DNA of 64,000 bases from HKST-UBA85 sp035654775 (GCA_035654775.1 DASRWB010000066.1:60898-124897), one strand, 5' to 3'. Shown: positions 17,610 through 26,556, numbered from the stretch's first letter. The notes: generated from the letters alone by a model not told the origin. A program made the numbers and translations.

Positions 17610-18236
17610 ATGGACAAATATAGCGAAACCTTTACCACCTGGAACAGCATAGCCTCTATATACCAAGACAAGTTTATGGATATGGACTTGTATAATCATA
17701 CCTACGACTATATCTGCAATTCCGTTACTAAACCCAAAGCAAAATTGTTAGAAATTGGCTGCGGACCCGGTAATATTACCAAATATCTGTTGTCCAAAAG
17801 ACCTGACTTTAATATCTTCGGAATTGATATTGCACCCAATATGATTGAACTTGCAGAACGCAATAACCCAACGGCTTGTTTTGCTGTTATGGACATTCGG
17901 CAAATCATCAATCTAAAGACCAAATACGACGGAATTGTAGCAGGGTTTTGCTTACCCTATTTATCACAAACAGAGACTAACCAGTTAATTTCAAGCGCAT
18001 ATCAACTGTTAAATAACGAAGGCTTATTGTATTTAAGTTTTGTAGAAGGTAATCCTGATAAATCCGATTATAAGCAAGGAAGCGGAGGAAGAGTATTCTT
18101 TAACTACTACGACACAAGCCGGCTAAAAGCACAACTTATCAAGGAAAAATTTGATAAAATTCAAACCTTTAAGATAAAATATAAGACCTCAGAAACAACA
18201 TTTGATATACATACCATACTAACGGCAAAAAAATAA
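17610..18236 (+). CDS. Class I SAM-dependent methyltransferase
   Basis: A 208-residue protein with the Rossmann-type SAM-binding motif I LLEIGCGPGNITKYLL (~46-61), motif II FGIDIAPNMIELAERN and motif III-like IVAGFCLPYLSQTE. It belongs to the Methyltransf_25/UbiE-like group. The substrate cannot be predicted. It is the first gene of a run of small + strand genes, five bases upstream of a GNAT acetyltransferase gene, suggesting joint modification of small molecules or proteins. Confidence 0.9.
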   Translation: MDKYSETFTTWNSIASIYQDKFMDMDLYNHTYDYICNSVTKPKAKLLEIGCGPGNITKYLLSKRPDFNIFGIDIAPNMIELAERNNPTACFAVMDIRQIINLKTKYDGIVAGFCLPYLSQTETNQLISSAYQLLNNEGLLYLSFVEGNPDKSDYKQGSGGRVFFNYYDTSRLKAQLIKEKFDKIQTFKIKYKTSETTFDIHTILTAKK

Positions 18237-18241
18237 CCAAA

Positions 18242-18748
18242 ATGCCCAAAATAAACAGACCTCCATTTGACAAATACCCTTTAGTGTCCAACGAGAGAAT
18301 AACCCTGCGCCAGCCTGTGGAATCCGATCTCAATGATCTTATGGAAATTTCTTTTTACAACGCGGTACAGGCAACCACTTTAGAACAAGCCGTAGAAATG
18401 AACCAAAAAATCAATCAAGATTACAACAACGGTAATTCAATCCACTGGACTATTGTTGAAAAACAATCCGGTAAACTTGTTGGAACCTGCGGATACTATC
18501 GCGGTTTTAAAAATGGACAAGGCGAACTGGGGTGTATTTTATTGCCTCATTACAGAGGTATGGGCTTTATGACTGCAGCTATGCAACTGGCCATTCAGTT
18601 TGGAAAATCAAATATGAACCTAAAACGAATATGGGCCGTTACCGATTTGCAAAACAAAAAAGCAATACAACTACTGCAGAGATTAGACTTTAAAAAAATC
18701 AAAACTCGCGATGATACCCATGTTGAATTTGAATTAAATCAGGTATAA
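18242..18748 (+). CDS. GNAT N-acetyltransferase (RimJ/RimL-like)
   Basis: A 168-residue acetyltransferase of the Acetyltransf_3 group. It starts ITLRQPVESDLNDLMEIS, continues through GTCGYYRGFKNGQGELGCIL, has the acetyl-CoA loop HYRGMGFMTAAMQLAIQFG, and ends with ...KKAIQLLQRLDFKKI. Related proteins acetylate N-terminal alanines of ribosomal proteins or small amines. The target here is unknown. The gene starts five bases after the methyltransferase stop codon and is probably cotranscribed with it. Confidence 0.9.
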   Translation: MPKINRPPFDKYPLVSNERITLRQPVESDLNDLMEISFYNAVQATTLEQAVEMNQKINQDYNNGNSIHWTIVEKQSGKLVGTCGYYRGFKNGQGELGCILLPHYRGMGFMTAAMQLAIQFGKSNMNLKRIWAVTDLQNKKAIQLLQRLDFKKIKTRDDTHVEFELNQV

Positions 18749-18837
18749 CACCGAAAAATAATACTCTTCCAAAACTAAAAAATGCATATCCTGATACAAG
18801 CCAATACACTATAAAACAAAAATAACCCTATCCGAAC

Positions 18838-19632
18838 ATGCAAAAAACAATATTCATAATACCCAAAATGGACTGTCCTGCTGAGGAAAACTTGATTCGA
18901 ATAAAGCTCGACCAAATTTCAAGCATTGTTAACTTGGATGTAGACATACCAAACCGAAAACTAACTGTTTTTCACAGCGGACAAACAGACCAAATCGAAA
19001 AATCAATTCTCGACCTAAACCTAGGTGCAAAAAAAATATCCACACAAGATACTCACGCAATACAGTTTAATGAAAATACCAACCAAATAAAAATACTTTG
19101 GATGGTACTCGGAATCAATTTTGCCTTTTTCATCATTGAAATGACAACTGGAATCATCTCAAAATCAATGGGATTAGTAGCTGACAGTCTGGATATGCTT
19201 GCCGATGCTTTTGTCTATGGATTAAGCCTTTTTGCGGTAGGTAGAACCCTAACTAAAAAAAAACAAATCGCAAAACTTGCCGGATACTTTCAAATTACAC
19301 TCGCCATTATAGGCTTTACCGAAGTAGTAAGAAGATTTTTTGGAACTGAAAAATTCCCCGATTTTTCTACCATGATTACTGTTTCATTCTTTGCACTTGT
19401 TGCAAACGGGCTTTGTCTGTATCTACTTCAAAAATCAAAAAATAAAGAAGAAGTACACATCAAAGCAAGTATGATTTTCACCTCAAACGACGTGATTATT
19501 AATCTGGGCGTTATAGTCGCTGCTCTATTGGTAAATCAGTTCAATTCAAATAAACCCGACCTCATTATAGGAACCATTGTTTTCGTTATAGTCATACAAG
19601 GAGCTAGACGTATTTTAAAACTAGGTAAATAA
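18838..19632 (+). CDS. HMA-like domain fused to a truncated CDF-type cation transporter
   Basis: A 264-residue protein. Residues 1-70 resemble a heavy-metal-associated domain (IIPKMDCPAEENLIRIKL), but only one cysteine (C13) of the usual CxxC remains. Residues ~85-262 form about six hydrophobic helices of the cation diffusion facilitator type. The TM2 site reads VADSLDMLADAF and the TM5 site reads SNDVIINLGVI, so the usual HxxxD ligands are partly replaced. The cytoplasmic C-terminal domain of CDF proteins is absent. Bacteroidota commonly carry such proteins labelled cation transporter; the transported ion is unproven. Confidence 0.75.
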   Translation: MQKTIFIIPKMDCPAEENLIRIKLDQISSIVNLDVDIPNRKLTVFHSGQTDQIEKSILDLNLGAKKISTQDTHAIQFNENTNQIKILWMVLGINFAFFIIEMTTGIISKSMGLVADSLDMLADAFVYGLSLFAVGRTLTKKKQIAKLAGYFQITLAIIGFTEVVRRFFGTEKFPDFSTMITVSFFALVANGLCLYLLQKSKNKEEVHIKASMIFTSNDVIINLGVIVAALLVNQFNSNKPDLIIGTIVFVIVIQGARRILKLGK

Positions 19633-19761
19633 ACCCTACTAAAACACCAAGATAATCGTTGTACAAACCATAAAAATCCTGTATTTTTATTCGATGCAAT
19701 CCGGTATACTCATAAAAAACAATATACTAATAGATAAAATGTTAAACCTAAATACCAAGCT

Positions 19762-19851
19762 ATGAATACTACCTTTCTTTTATATATTGTCGGTTTTTTT
19801 CTGGGGTTGTGGCTACTCAAAATCCTTTTTGGAAAAAAGAAAAAAGAATAA
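19762..19851 (+). CDS. Very small membrane protein (29 residues), putative
   Basis: ATG at 19762 opens a 29-codon frame: a short polar start, one hydrophobic helix (about residues 5-23) and a lysine-rich end GKKKKE. This positive-inside arrangement is typical of genuine bacterial small membrane proteins. It fills the gap between two + strand genes. A promoter-like TATTTTTA at 19682-19689 lies about 70 bases upstream. I do not recognise a family, and a frame this short can arise by chance. Confidence 0.4.
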   Translation: MNTTFLLYIVGFFLGLWLLKILFGKKKKE

Positions 19852-19893
19852 CATAAAACCCAATAAGAACCCCCGATATCAAATCCATATCTA

Positions 19894-20517
19894 ATGCATT
19901 TCGATAAAACTAAATACAAAGTATATACCTGGAAAAATGCAATGGTATTTCACTGGATTTTAAATCCCGTAGTAGCTATAAACGAATTGATTTTAGGACA
20001 GCGCATACCCAAAGTCATGTTAGAAGATAAAACCCTTAATAAACCCAAATTTCAAAGAACATTTGTGCCCTGTCCGCATTGTAAAACACTACACGATCAA
20101 AAAACCTGGGCAACACAAAATGGGACCGCATTCAAAAACTGGTTTGGACTTTACTGTAAAAGTTGTGGAAATATAATCCCTTGTGTAACCAACGCATTCA
20201 GTTTCCTGATTCTTGCTATAACCTTCCCGGTTTGGGGATGGTTTAAAAAAGATTTAAAATCTATATGGCTGAAAAAACAACCCAAACGATATGAAAATAG
20301 TAATATAAACCAAGAGTCAAATGCTTTTAATGAAAACCACTGGATAAAAGCAGGACTACTATGGGGAGCATTTATGTTTTTGCTAAACGATATTGTTCAT
20401 CCCTATTTTAATGAAGAAAAAATCACAGGAGCTACTTTATTTTTCGGAGCTATACTCTGGGCAATAGGCGGTCTTGCATTTGGCCATTCCATGAATGCAT
20501 TTATGAATAAAAAATAA
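19894..20517 (+). CDS. Conserved membrane protein with zinc-ribbon-like cysteine pairs, unknown function
   Basis: A 207-residue protein. The N-terminal part WKNAMVFHWILNPVVAINELILGQRIPK is followed by VPCPHCKTLHD and LYCKSCGNIIPC, two CxxC pairs about 30 residues apart that can bind zinc. Three hydrophobic helices follow (~100-118, ~152-168, ~180-200). I recognise a conserved Bacteroidota protein family without known function. It is ten bases upstream of a DUF1801 gene. Confidence 0.75.
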   Translation: MHFDKTKYKVYTWKNAMVFHWILNPVVAINELILGQRIPKVMLEDKTLNKPKFQRTFVPCPHCKTLHDQKTWATQNGTAFKNWFGLYCKSCGNIIPCVTNAFSFLILAITFPVWGWFKKDLKSIWLKKQPKRYENSNINQESNAFNENHWIKAGLLWGAFMFLLNDIVHPYFNEEKITGATLFFGAILWAIGGLAFGHSMNAFMNKK

Positions 20518-20526
20518 ACTAAAACA

Positions 20527-20919
20527 ATGAACACCGAAATTCAACAATACAACCAAAAACAATCCCCAACCGATACAGAAATCTGTAACCTGCTGGCACA
20601 AACCATCAATGCCAAACTCCCTGAAGCTGAATCTAAAATATGGCACGCCCATCCTGTTTGGTTCCTAAATGAAAACCCAACCGTAGGCTACAGTAAACAA
20701 AAAAAAGGCATACGACTCATGTTTTGGAGTGGTGCCGACTTTGAAGAAGCACAACTAAACGTAAAAGGAGGGAAGTTCAAAGACGCCTCCATTTTCTACA
20801 ACAACCCCAATGAAATTAACCTGCAAGCTCTGTCCCGATGGCTGGAAAAAGCCAAACAAATTCAGTGGGACTACAAAAACCTCATAAAACGCAAAGGAAA
20901 GCTCGAGCGTCTGCAGTAA
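20527..20919 (+). CDS. DUF1801 domain protein
   Basis: A 130-residue protein of the DUF1801/YdhG-like fold. IWHAHPVWFLNENPTVGYSK and IRLMFWSGADFEE are the conserved core, and the C terminus KAKQIQWDYKNLIKRKGKLE is the typical basic helix. Members are small cytoplasmic proteins with unknown activity; some relatives have been linked to intracellular iron chaperone-like folds. It ends the group of + strand genes that began at 17610. Confidence 0.85.
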   Translation: MNTEIQQYNQKQSPTDTEICNLLAQTINAKLPEAESKIWHAHPVWFLNENPTVGYSKQKKGIRLMFWSGADFEEAQLNVKGGKFKDASIFYNNPNEINLQALSRWLEKAKQIQWDYKNLIKRKGKLERLQ

Positions 20920-20982
20920 ATCACCAACTCTAAAACCAAAAAACAACTGTTCACATCCTGTGAATAAATCTTAGCCTTCCTG

Positions 20983-21013
20983 TTGCGTAAAAAACCACTT
21001 TGTGGTATATTTG
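20983..21013 (+). promoter_or_regulatory. Bacteroidota-type promoter for the 58-residue protein gene
   Basis: TTG at 20983-20985, 20-bp spacer, TATATTTG at 21006-21013. Full consensus match, 21 bases before the ATG at 21035; strong support for the small gene that follows. Confidence 0.78.
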
Positions 21014-21034
21014 CCCTATTAAAACCACACACCC

Positions 21035-21211
21035 ATGTTTGATTTCGACCAATACCTCGGATTTTTAGCCTTCCTAACCATCTTAACCATAGGATTTTGG
21101 CTCATGATATTTCTATTACTCTTCGTCATTCCCTACTGGATTTTCGGAGCCTCCATAGAACGTTTCAAAGAAATACGCGAAGAAAAAAAAGCACAACGCA
21201 ACGCACAATAA
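21035..21211 (+). CDS. Small membrane protein (58 residues), unknown function
   Basis: ATG at 21035 opens a 58-codon frame. The protein starts MFDFDQYLGF, has one or two closely spaced hydrophobic helices (about residues 8-38) and ends in a charged amphipathic tail ERFKEIREEKKAQRNAQ. It has its own consensus promoter 21 bases upstream and a strong intrinsic terminator 22 bases downstream, so it forms a complete single-gene transcription unit. It falls below common length cut-offs. I do not recognise the family. Confidence 0.75.
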   Translation: MFDFDQYLGFLAFLTILTIGFWLMIFLLLFVIPYWIFGASIERFKEIREEKKAQRNAQ

Positions 21212-21232
21212 ACAAAACCCAATACCCCATAT

Positions 21233-21266
21233 AAAAAAAGGAAACCCCATAGGCGTTTCCTTTTTT
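21233..21266 (+). terminator. Intrinsic terminator after the 58-residue protein gene
   Basis: Stem AAAAAAGGAAAC (21234-21245) / GTTTCCTTTTTT (21255-21266), loop of nine, ending in T. Sequence is symmetric enough to act on both strands; TonB receptor gene ends at 21352 on the minus strand. Confidence 0.85.
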
Positions 21267-21351
21267 ATTTTCTACACAATACACTTTACTATAAAAGCAA
21301 AAAGCATTTCACAGCCACTGCGGCACATCCATACCTTATCAACACCCGGCC

Positions 21352-23871
21352 TTAGCCTTCAAACTCCATATCCTCGCCGTTTCCATTGCCATTACGCTCG
21401 CGTTCATAACGGTTTTTCTGCTGATTAAAACGATAAATAAACGAAATATTCACCTGGCGCTGGCGCCACTGAGCCTCCGTTCTTCTACGGAAAAACTCCG
21501 TAGTCGTTACCGCATCATACTTTCTCGAGTTCAGTAAGTCCCGTACGTTTAACGAAATCGTAGCATTATTATTAAAAATCTCCTTACTAAAAGCCAAATC
21601 CATAGAAAATATTCCATTTCTATCCGACTGAGCATCCTGTGCCGCAGCTCGGTAAAACGCATTGGTTTGCCAGTCTACTTTCCCCGGAAGCGTAACTTTC
21701 GAACTAAAACGTGCAAACCAGCTATTGTTCACCACGCTATAATCTACCCCGTTAAAATCCCCGTCCGTCTTAAACTGAAAGAAATTAAAACTGGTATTCA
21801 GTTGCAACCATTTCTGCGGATTATACATCAGTCCAAACTCTGCACCCGTACGCTGATTGGTAGAAAGGTTTACCGGTATAGTTCTAATGATATCAATACC
21901 ATCGGTAGTTTGCTGCCCCGTATTTTCCTCCACACGCTCAAACGAGTTGGTTTCATGCTGATAATACACAGACGTAGTAAGGGTTAACTTCTCCCAGCGC
22001 TTCAGATATCCCAAGTCAAAAGCACTCGCAAACGCAGGCTCTAAACTCGGATTTCCCTGAAATATATTCGTCCGGCTTGAACGCGACGGAAACGGATTAA
22101 TAAACCAGCCCCGCGGACGGTTAATTCTTCGGTTGTACCCAAACGTAATACTCTCCTCCGAATCTGATTCCTCACCGCTTAAATTATAGGTAATATTTAG
22201 CGTAGGAAACAGCCCCAAATAGTTGTTGTCAAACTGTGTATCAATAGGGAATCCATAGGCTTCCTGTAGCTCGGCTTCTGTTAACCGGGAGTTTATGTCG
22301 CCTTTTAATTGGGTATGCTCCAAACGTAGGCCTAATAAAAAAGAAAACTTCCCAAATTTTGAACCATACTGTGTATAAAAAGCATTTACGTTTTCGGTAT
22401 AGTCAAAAATATTGGTTATGGTATCGTTCACCACCATTTCTCCGGATTCCAAATCTTCTTGCTCGAGTATGTAATCGGTATTTTGGTTTTCAAAGTTCCC
22501 GCGGTAACCCGCTTCAAATCGGGAATCTTCACCTAAAGGCAATACATAATCGGCCTGTACTAAATATTCTTTTTGTTTTTCGGTAGTAAACTCTTGTTCT
22601 ATTTGAAAGGGCTCAGGATTGGTTTGGTCTGTAACAATATAATTTTCATCCAGAAATGTAAATTGGTCTTCAGCATCTTTTTCATACTGCAAGTCAACGG
22701 TAAGTTTATGGTCTCTGTCTTCGCCAAACTGTTTTTGATAGTTTATTGAAATTTGGTAACTGTTGTCTTCCTCTTCTTGTTTTTCTCTACGCAGGGTTTC
22801 TTCTACAATGGTATTGTTATTAAAACGTTCGCTGTCGTTAAGTGATAAATCGGCATCCTCGCCGTAGCGGTAAAACAGGCTACCGGTAATTGAGGAAGTT
22901 TCACTTAAAAAATACTCCATACCTATGTTTGCATTATAGTTCCGGTTAAGGCGTTCTACATTTTGGTCTTCACGAATTCGGCGGTACTCAGGTTCAATAA
23001 GATTTCCTTCATCATCAAACCGGTCAAAATAGGTAACATCTCTAAAGCTGGTTCGTGGGGCGTCAAAATAGCGCCATCCCAGATTTGTAAAAACGTTAAA
23101 TTTTTCGGTACGGTAGTTTATGTTGGCTGAAAGCCCGGCATTATCGGGGTTTCCCAGTGTTAAGTTTAATGAGCCATTAAAACCCAGTGTTTCCTTTTGT
23201 CTGAGGATAATGTTTAAAATTCCTGCAGTTCCTTCGGCGTCATATCTCGCCGAGGGCGAAGTAATTACCTCAACACGCTCAATAGCTTCCGCCGGAAGTT
23301 GACTTAAAATATTGGTGTCGCCAAAGCCTGCCATAGCCGAAGGCTTTCCGTTGATAAGAATACGCACGTTTTCGTTTCCTCTGAGGCTTATGGCACCTTC
23401 AATGTCCACAGAAACCGAAGGTACATTGTTGAGTGCGTCGCTAACGGTACCACCGGCGGTAGTTAGGTCTTTTCCAATATTGTATATCTTTTTATCGAGT
23501 TTGATTTCAACGGTGGTTCTTTCGGCTATAATTTCTACCGCATCCAGCGACTCTACATCAAGCGCAAGCTTAATGATGCCTAGATTGGTATCGGCGTTCA
23601 GGGTTTTGTTTTTCAGAGTTTGTTTTTTATAGGATATGTATTCTATAGTAATGTTGTATACACCTTCATTTACCGAAAAACTAAACTTACCTTCGGTATC
23701 GGTAATGCCACCGGTAACTACACTATTGTCTTCGGGATTGTACACGGCAATGGTTGCATATTCTAAAGGCTGACCGGTATCAGCATCTAAAACGGTACCG
23801 GATAATTTTATTTGTGCAACTGTACTAAAGGATAAAAGTGTAAACAGAAAAGGTATAAAATACTTGGTCAT
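21352..23871 (-). CDS. TonB-dependent outer membrane receptor (CarboxypepD_reg + plug + OMP_b-brl_3)
   Basis: An 839-residue outer membrane protein. Signal peptide residues 1-19 (...STVAQ). A carboxypeptidase-regulatory-like domain (IKLSGTVLDADTGQPLEYATIAV, ~20-105) precedes a plug (GGTVSDALNNVPSVSVD ... ISLRGNENVRILINGKPS) and a large beta-barrel of the outer membrane beta-barrel protein 3 type. The C terminus is a charged Gly/Asn-rich tail (ERERNGNGNGEDMEFEG) instead of a terminal aromatic. No SusD partner is nearby, so it is not a classic polysaccharide utilisation pair. The ligand is unknown; relatives import siderophores, peptides or metals. Confidence 0.9.
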   Translation of the reverse strand: MTKYFIPFLFTLLSFSTVAQIKLSGTVLDADTGQPLEYATIAVYNPEDNSVVTGGITDTEGKFSFSVNEGVYNITIEYISYKKQTLKNKTLNADTNLGIIKLALDVESLDAVEIIAERTTVEIKLDKKIYNIGKDLTTAGGTVSDALNNVPSVSVDIEGAISLRGNENVRILINGKPSAMAGFGDTNILSQLPAEAIERVEVITSPSARYDAEGTAGILNIILRQKETLGFNGSLNLTLGNPDNAGLSANINYRTEKFNVFTNLGWRYFDAPRTSFRDVTYFDRFDDEGNLIEPEYRRIREDQNVERLNRNYNANIGMEYFLSETSSITGSLFYRYGEDADLSLNDSERFNNNTIVEETLRREKQEEEDNSYQISINYQKQFGEDRDHKLTVDLQYEKDAEDQFTFLDENYIVTDQTNPEPFQIEQEFTTEKQKEYLVQADYVLPLGEDSRFEAGYRGNFENQNTDYILEQEDLESGEMVVNDTITNIFDYTENVNAFYTQYGSKFGKFSFLLGLRLEHTQLKGDINSRLTEAELQEAYGFPIDTQFDNNYLGLFPTLNITYNLSGEESDSEESITFGYNRRINRPRGWFINPFPSRSSRTNIFQGNPSLEPAFASAFDLGYLKRWEKLTLTTSVYYQHETNSFERVEENTGQQTTDGIDIIRTIPVNLSTNQRTGAEFGLMYNPQKWLQLNTSFNFFQFKTDGDFNGVDYSVVNNSWFARFSSKVTLPGKVDWQTNAFYRAAAQDAQSDRNGIFSMDLAFSKEIFNNNATISLNVRDLLNSRKYDAVTTTEFFRRRTEAQWRQRQVNISFIYRFNQQKNRYERERNGNGNGEDMEFEG

Positions 23872-23907
23872 AAACTAACTTTTGATGGTTTTTTGTAAGA
23901 ATGACCA

Positions 23908-23915
23908 CAAAAGTA
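23908..23915 (-). promoter_or_regulatory. -7 element upstream of the TonB receptor gene
   Basis: TACTTTTG on the minus strand matches TAnnTTTG and lies 37-44 bases before the ATG. A matching TTG upstream was not seen. Confidence 0.4.
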
Positions 23916-23979
23916 TTGTATGGTTTAATGGGCTTTGGTTAAATGTTTGTTAAATAAAAAAAGCCGGTATTGCGGTATT

Positions 23980-24321
23980 TTAGAGAATGTGTTGTATTTT
24001 TTCCGGAGGTCTTCCTATAACGGCTTTATCTTTATTTACCACAATGGGTCTTTCAATGAGTTTTGGATAATTTGCCATGGCTTTAATTACGGCATCATCG
24101 GTTAGGGTTTTGCCTTTGTATTTTTCTTTCCATATAGGCTCGTTTATTCTGACTAAGTCAATGGGTTTACACTGCAGTTGCTTTACAATGGTTTTTAATT
24201 GACTTTCGGAAAGCGGTTCTTCCAGGTATTTTACCACCTGAAATTCTTTTCCGGATTCTTCAACAATTGCAAGGCCTTGTCTGGATTTAGCACATCGGGG
24301 ATTGTGGTATATGGTAATCAT
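23980..24321 (-). CDS. arsC: ArsC/Spx family reductase-like protein
   Basis: A 113-residue thioredoxin-fold protein of the ArsC family. The N-terminal NPRCAKSR contains the catalytic cysteine (C10). IERPIVVN and IGRPPEKI provide the conserved arginines that bind the oxyanion in glutaredoxin-coupled arsenate reductases. The length (~113) fits ArsC/YffB. No other ars genes are near, so a general redox role like that of YffB is equally possible. It lies 13 bases downstream of prfB and is probably cotranscribed with it. Confidence 0.82.
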   Translation of the reverse strand: MITIYHNPRCAKSRQGLAIVEESGKEFQVVKYLEEPLSESQLKTIVKQLQCKPIDLVRINEPIWKEKYKGKTLTDDAVIKAMANYPKLIERPIVVNKDKAVIGRPPEKIQHIL

Positions 24322-24334
24322 AATATTTATGGTA

Positions 24335-25445
24335 TTAAAGGGTGTTTTTGTCTTCGGTTTTTTGCCCTGTCATCATTAAATAGGCTTTTAAAAAGGGTAC
24401 TATGTCGCCATTCATTACGGCTTCTACGTTTGCTGTTTCGTGGCCGGTACGTACATCCTTAACCAGTTTATAGGGATGCATCACATAGTTTCTGATTTGG
24501 CTTCCCCATTCGATTTTCATTTTCTCAGCTTCAATATCGGCGCGGGCTTCCTGACGCTTCTTAAGTTCAATTTCATAGAGTTGCGAACGAAGCATTTGCA
24601 TGGCACGTTCGCGGTTGTCGTGTTGTGAACGGGTTTCGGAGCAGGAAATTTGAATTCCGGTAGGTTTGTGAACCAATTGAACTTTGGTTTCCACTTTGTT
24701 TACATTTTGTCCGCCGGCACCACTGGAACGCGCTGTGGTAATTTCTATATCGGCCGGATTGATGTCAATTTCAATGGTGTCGTCTACCAGTGGATATACA
24801 TATACAGATGCAAAGCTGGTATGTCTTTTGGCGTTGCTGTCAAAAGGAGAAATACGCACCAGACGATGCACACCATTTTCACCCTTTAGCCAGCCAAAGG
24901 CAAAATCGCCTTCAATTTCAATAGTTACGGTTTTAATACCGGCCACATCGCCTTCCTGATAGTTAAGTTCTTTTATTTTACAGCCATTTTTTTCGGCATA
25001 CATCAGGTACATGCGATAGAGCATGTTTGCCCAATCGCAACTTTCGGTACCACCGGCACCTGCGGTAATTTGTAAAACGGCGTTAAGACTGTCGCCTTCG
25101 TCAGAAAGCATGTTGCGAAACTCGAGGTTTTCGATGTTTTCAAGGACTTGTTCATACTGGTTTTCTACTTCCTGTGCAGTGGCTTCTTTTTCTTTAAAAA
25201 AGTCGTAGAGTATTTCCAGTTCTTCAACCCCGGTTTTGGCATTTGCATAGTCGTCAACCCACTTTTTTTTGGTGCGCAGTTGTTTCATAAAGGCTTCGGC
25301 CGCTTGCGAATCGTTCCAAAAATCAGGTGCTACTGTTTTTTCTTCTTCATTTTGAATTTCTATGGATTTGGCATCTATGTCAAAGATACTGCCTTAGCAA
25401 AGCTACACGTTTGTTAAGGTCTTTGATATTATCTGTAGTAATCAT
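24335..25445 (-). CDS. prfB: Peptide chain release factor 2, expressed by programmed +1 frameshift
   Basis: RF2 recognises UGA and UAA stop codons. The gene is in two frames: 21 codons from ATG at 25445 (MITTDNIKDLNKRVALLRQYL) end at an in-frame TGA at 25382-25380. Slippage on CTT-TGA-C moves into the +1 frame, which continues DIDAKSIEIQNEEEK... to 24335, giving 369 residues, the normal RF2 length (E. coli 365). The SPF stop-recognition tripeptide is at ~199-201 and the catalytic GGQ at ~244-246. An annotation starting at the internal ATG at 25288 would lack the first 52 residues. In-frame TGA here is autoregulatory, not a mutation. Confidence 0.95.
25379..25395 (-). promoter_or_regulatory. 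prfB programmed +1 ribosomal frameshift site
   Basis: On the minus strand: AAGG, six bases, CTT TGA C. The slippery CTT followed by the poorly terminating TGAC is identical to the E. coli prfB site. The Shine-Dalgarno-like AAGG is shorter and further away than the E. coli AGGGGG. When RF2 is scarce the ribosome slips +1 and completes the protein. Confidence 0.92.
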
Positions 25446-25533
25446 GCGTTTAAATTTGATGTAAAAATAAGATATAATTTATTGGGTAAAAAATAAAAAG
25501 ATACTATAAATTTAGGGCTCTAAAGTCTTTTTT

Positions 25534-26556
25534 ATGATTATTGATTTACGAAGCGATACTGTAACTAAACCTACCCGGCTTATGCTGGAAGCCATGATGC
25601 AAGCCGAAGTAGGGGATGATGTTTTTGATGAAGACAAAACGGTAAAACAGCTGGAAGCGCGTTTAGCGGCCATGTTTGGAAAGCCGCGCGCTTTGTTTTT
25701 TCCCAGTGGCAGTATGGCCAATCAAACTGCAATAAAACTTCATACACAACCCGGCGAGCAGGTAATATGTGACAAAACCGCGCATATATACCATTATGAA
25801 GCCGGTGGTGCTTCGTTTAACAGTGGTGTTTCTTGCAGGCTGCTTGATGGAAAACGTGGAATGTTTACGGCCCGACAAGTTGAAGAAGCCATCAATCCGG
25901 ATGCGTTTTATTATGCCAAAACCTCTTTGGTAGAGGTAGAAAATACCGCCAACCGTGGTGGCGGCTCTTGCTGGGATTTTGAAGAGTTAAAAAGAATAAA
26001 GAAAGTTTGTCAGGCGCATGGTTTGGGGTATCATCTGGATGGTGCCCGCCTTTGGAATGCACTGGTAGAAACCTCGGAAACGCCAATACAGTACGGAGAA
26101 CTGTTTGACACAATATCGGTTTGCTTAAGTAAAGGATTGGGTTGCCCAATAGGCTCCGTATTGATAGGTGATGAAGATATTATGAAAGACGCTGTTCGCA
26201 TTCGAAAGGTGTTTGGAGGCAACATGCGTCAAGTGGGCTATTTGGCGGCTGCCGGGTTGTATGCTTTAGCACATCACCGGGATCGGATGAGGGAAGATCA
26301 TCAACGTGCAAAAGAAATTGGAGCGTTGTTAACAAAATTACCTTTTATAGAATCTGTTGAACCTGTGGAAACCAACATTGTTATTTTTGAATTGGCCAGT
26401 CATATTAATGAAGGTGATTTTCTTGGTGAACTCACCAAAAACAATATTAAAATCATAGGTATGGGCAGTGGTAAGTTACGCATAGTTACCCATCTGGATT
26501 ATTTACAAACCCATCACGAGCGGTTTATGGAAGTGCTTTTGGGATTGAGGTTTTAA
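25534..26556 (+). CDS. ltaE: Low-specificity L-threonine aldolase
   Basis: A 340-residue PLP enzyme of fold type I. The N terminus IDLRSDTVTKPT and VGDDVFDED are diagnostic for the threonine aldolase/beta-eliminating lyase family. HLDGAR (~167-172) binds PLP and K200 in SVCLSKGLGCPIGS is the PLP lysine. It cleaves L-threonine or L-allo-threonine to glycine and acetaldehyde. It is divergent from prfB and convergent with ybaB. The full expected length is present. Confidence 0.93.
   Translation: MIIDLRSDTVTKPTRLMLEAMMQAEVGDDVFDEDKTVKQLEARLAAMFGKPRALFFPSGSMANQTAIKLHTQPGEQVICDKTAHIYHYEAGGASFNSGVSCRLLDGKRGMFTARQVEEAINPDAFYYAKTSLVEVENTANRGGGSCWDFEELKRIKKVCQAHGLGYHLDGARLWNALVETSETPIQYGELFDTISVCLSKGLGCPIGSVLIGDEDIMKDAVRIRKVFGGNMRQVGYLAAAGLYALAHHRDRMREDHQRAKEIGALLTKLPFIESVEPVETNIVIFELASHINEGDFLGELTKNNIKIIGMGSGKLRIVTHLDYLQTHHERFMEVLLGLRF

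Noticed and set aside
23940..23975. Terminator between the arsC-like gene and the TonB receptor gene
   Set aside because: A CCG/CGG stem of only three pairs precedes the T-run on the minus strand; too weak to report.
24335..25288. Release factor 2 starting at the internal ATG, or a broken prfB
   Set aside because: The CTT TGA C site and intact upstream codons explain the frame change; the shorter start would remove the first 52 residues.
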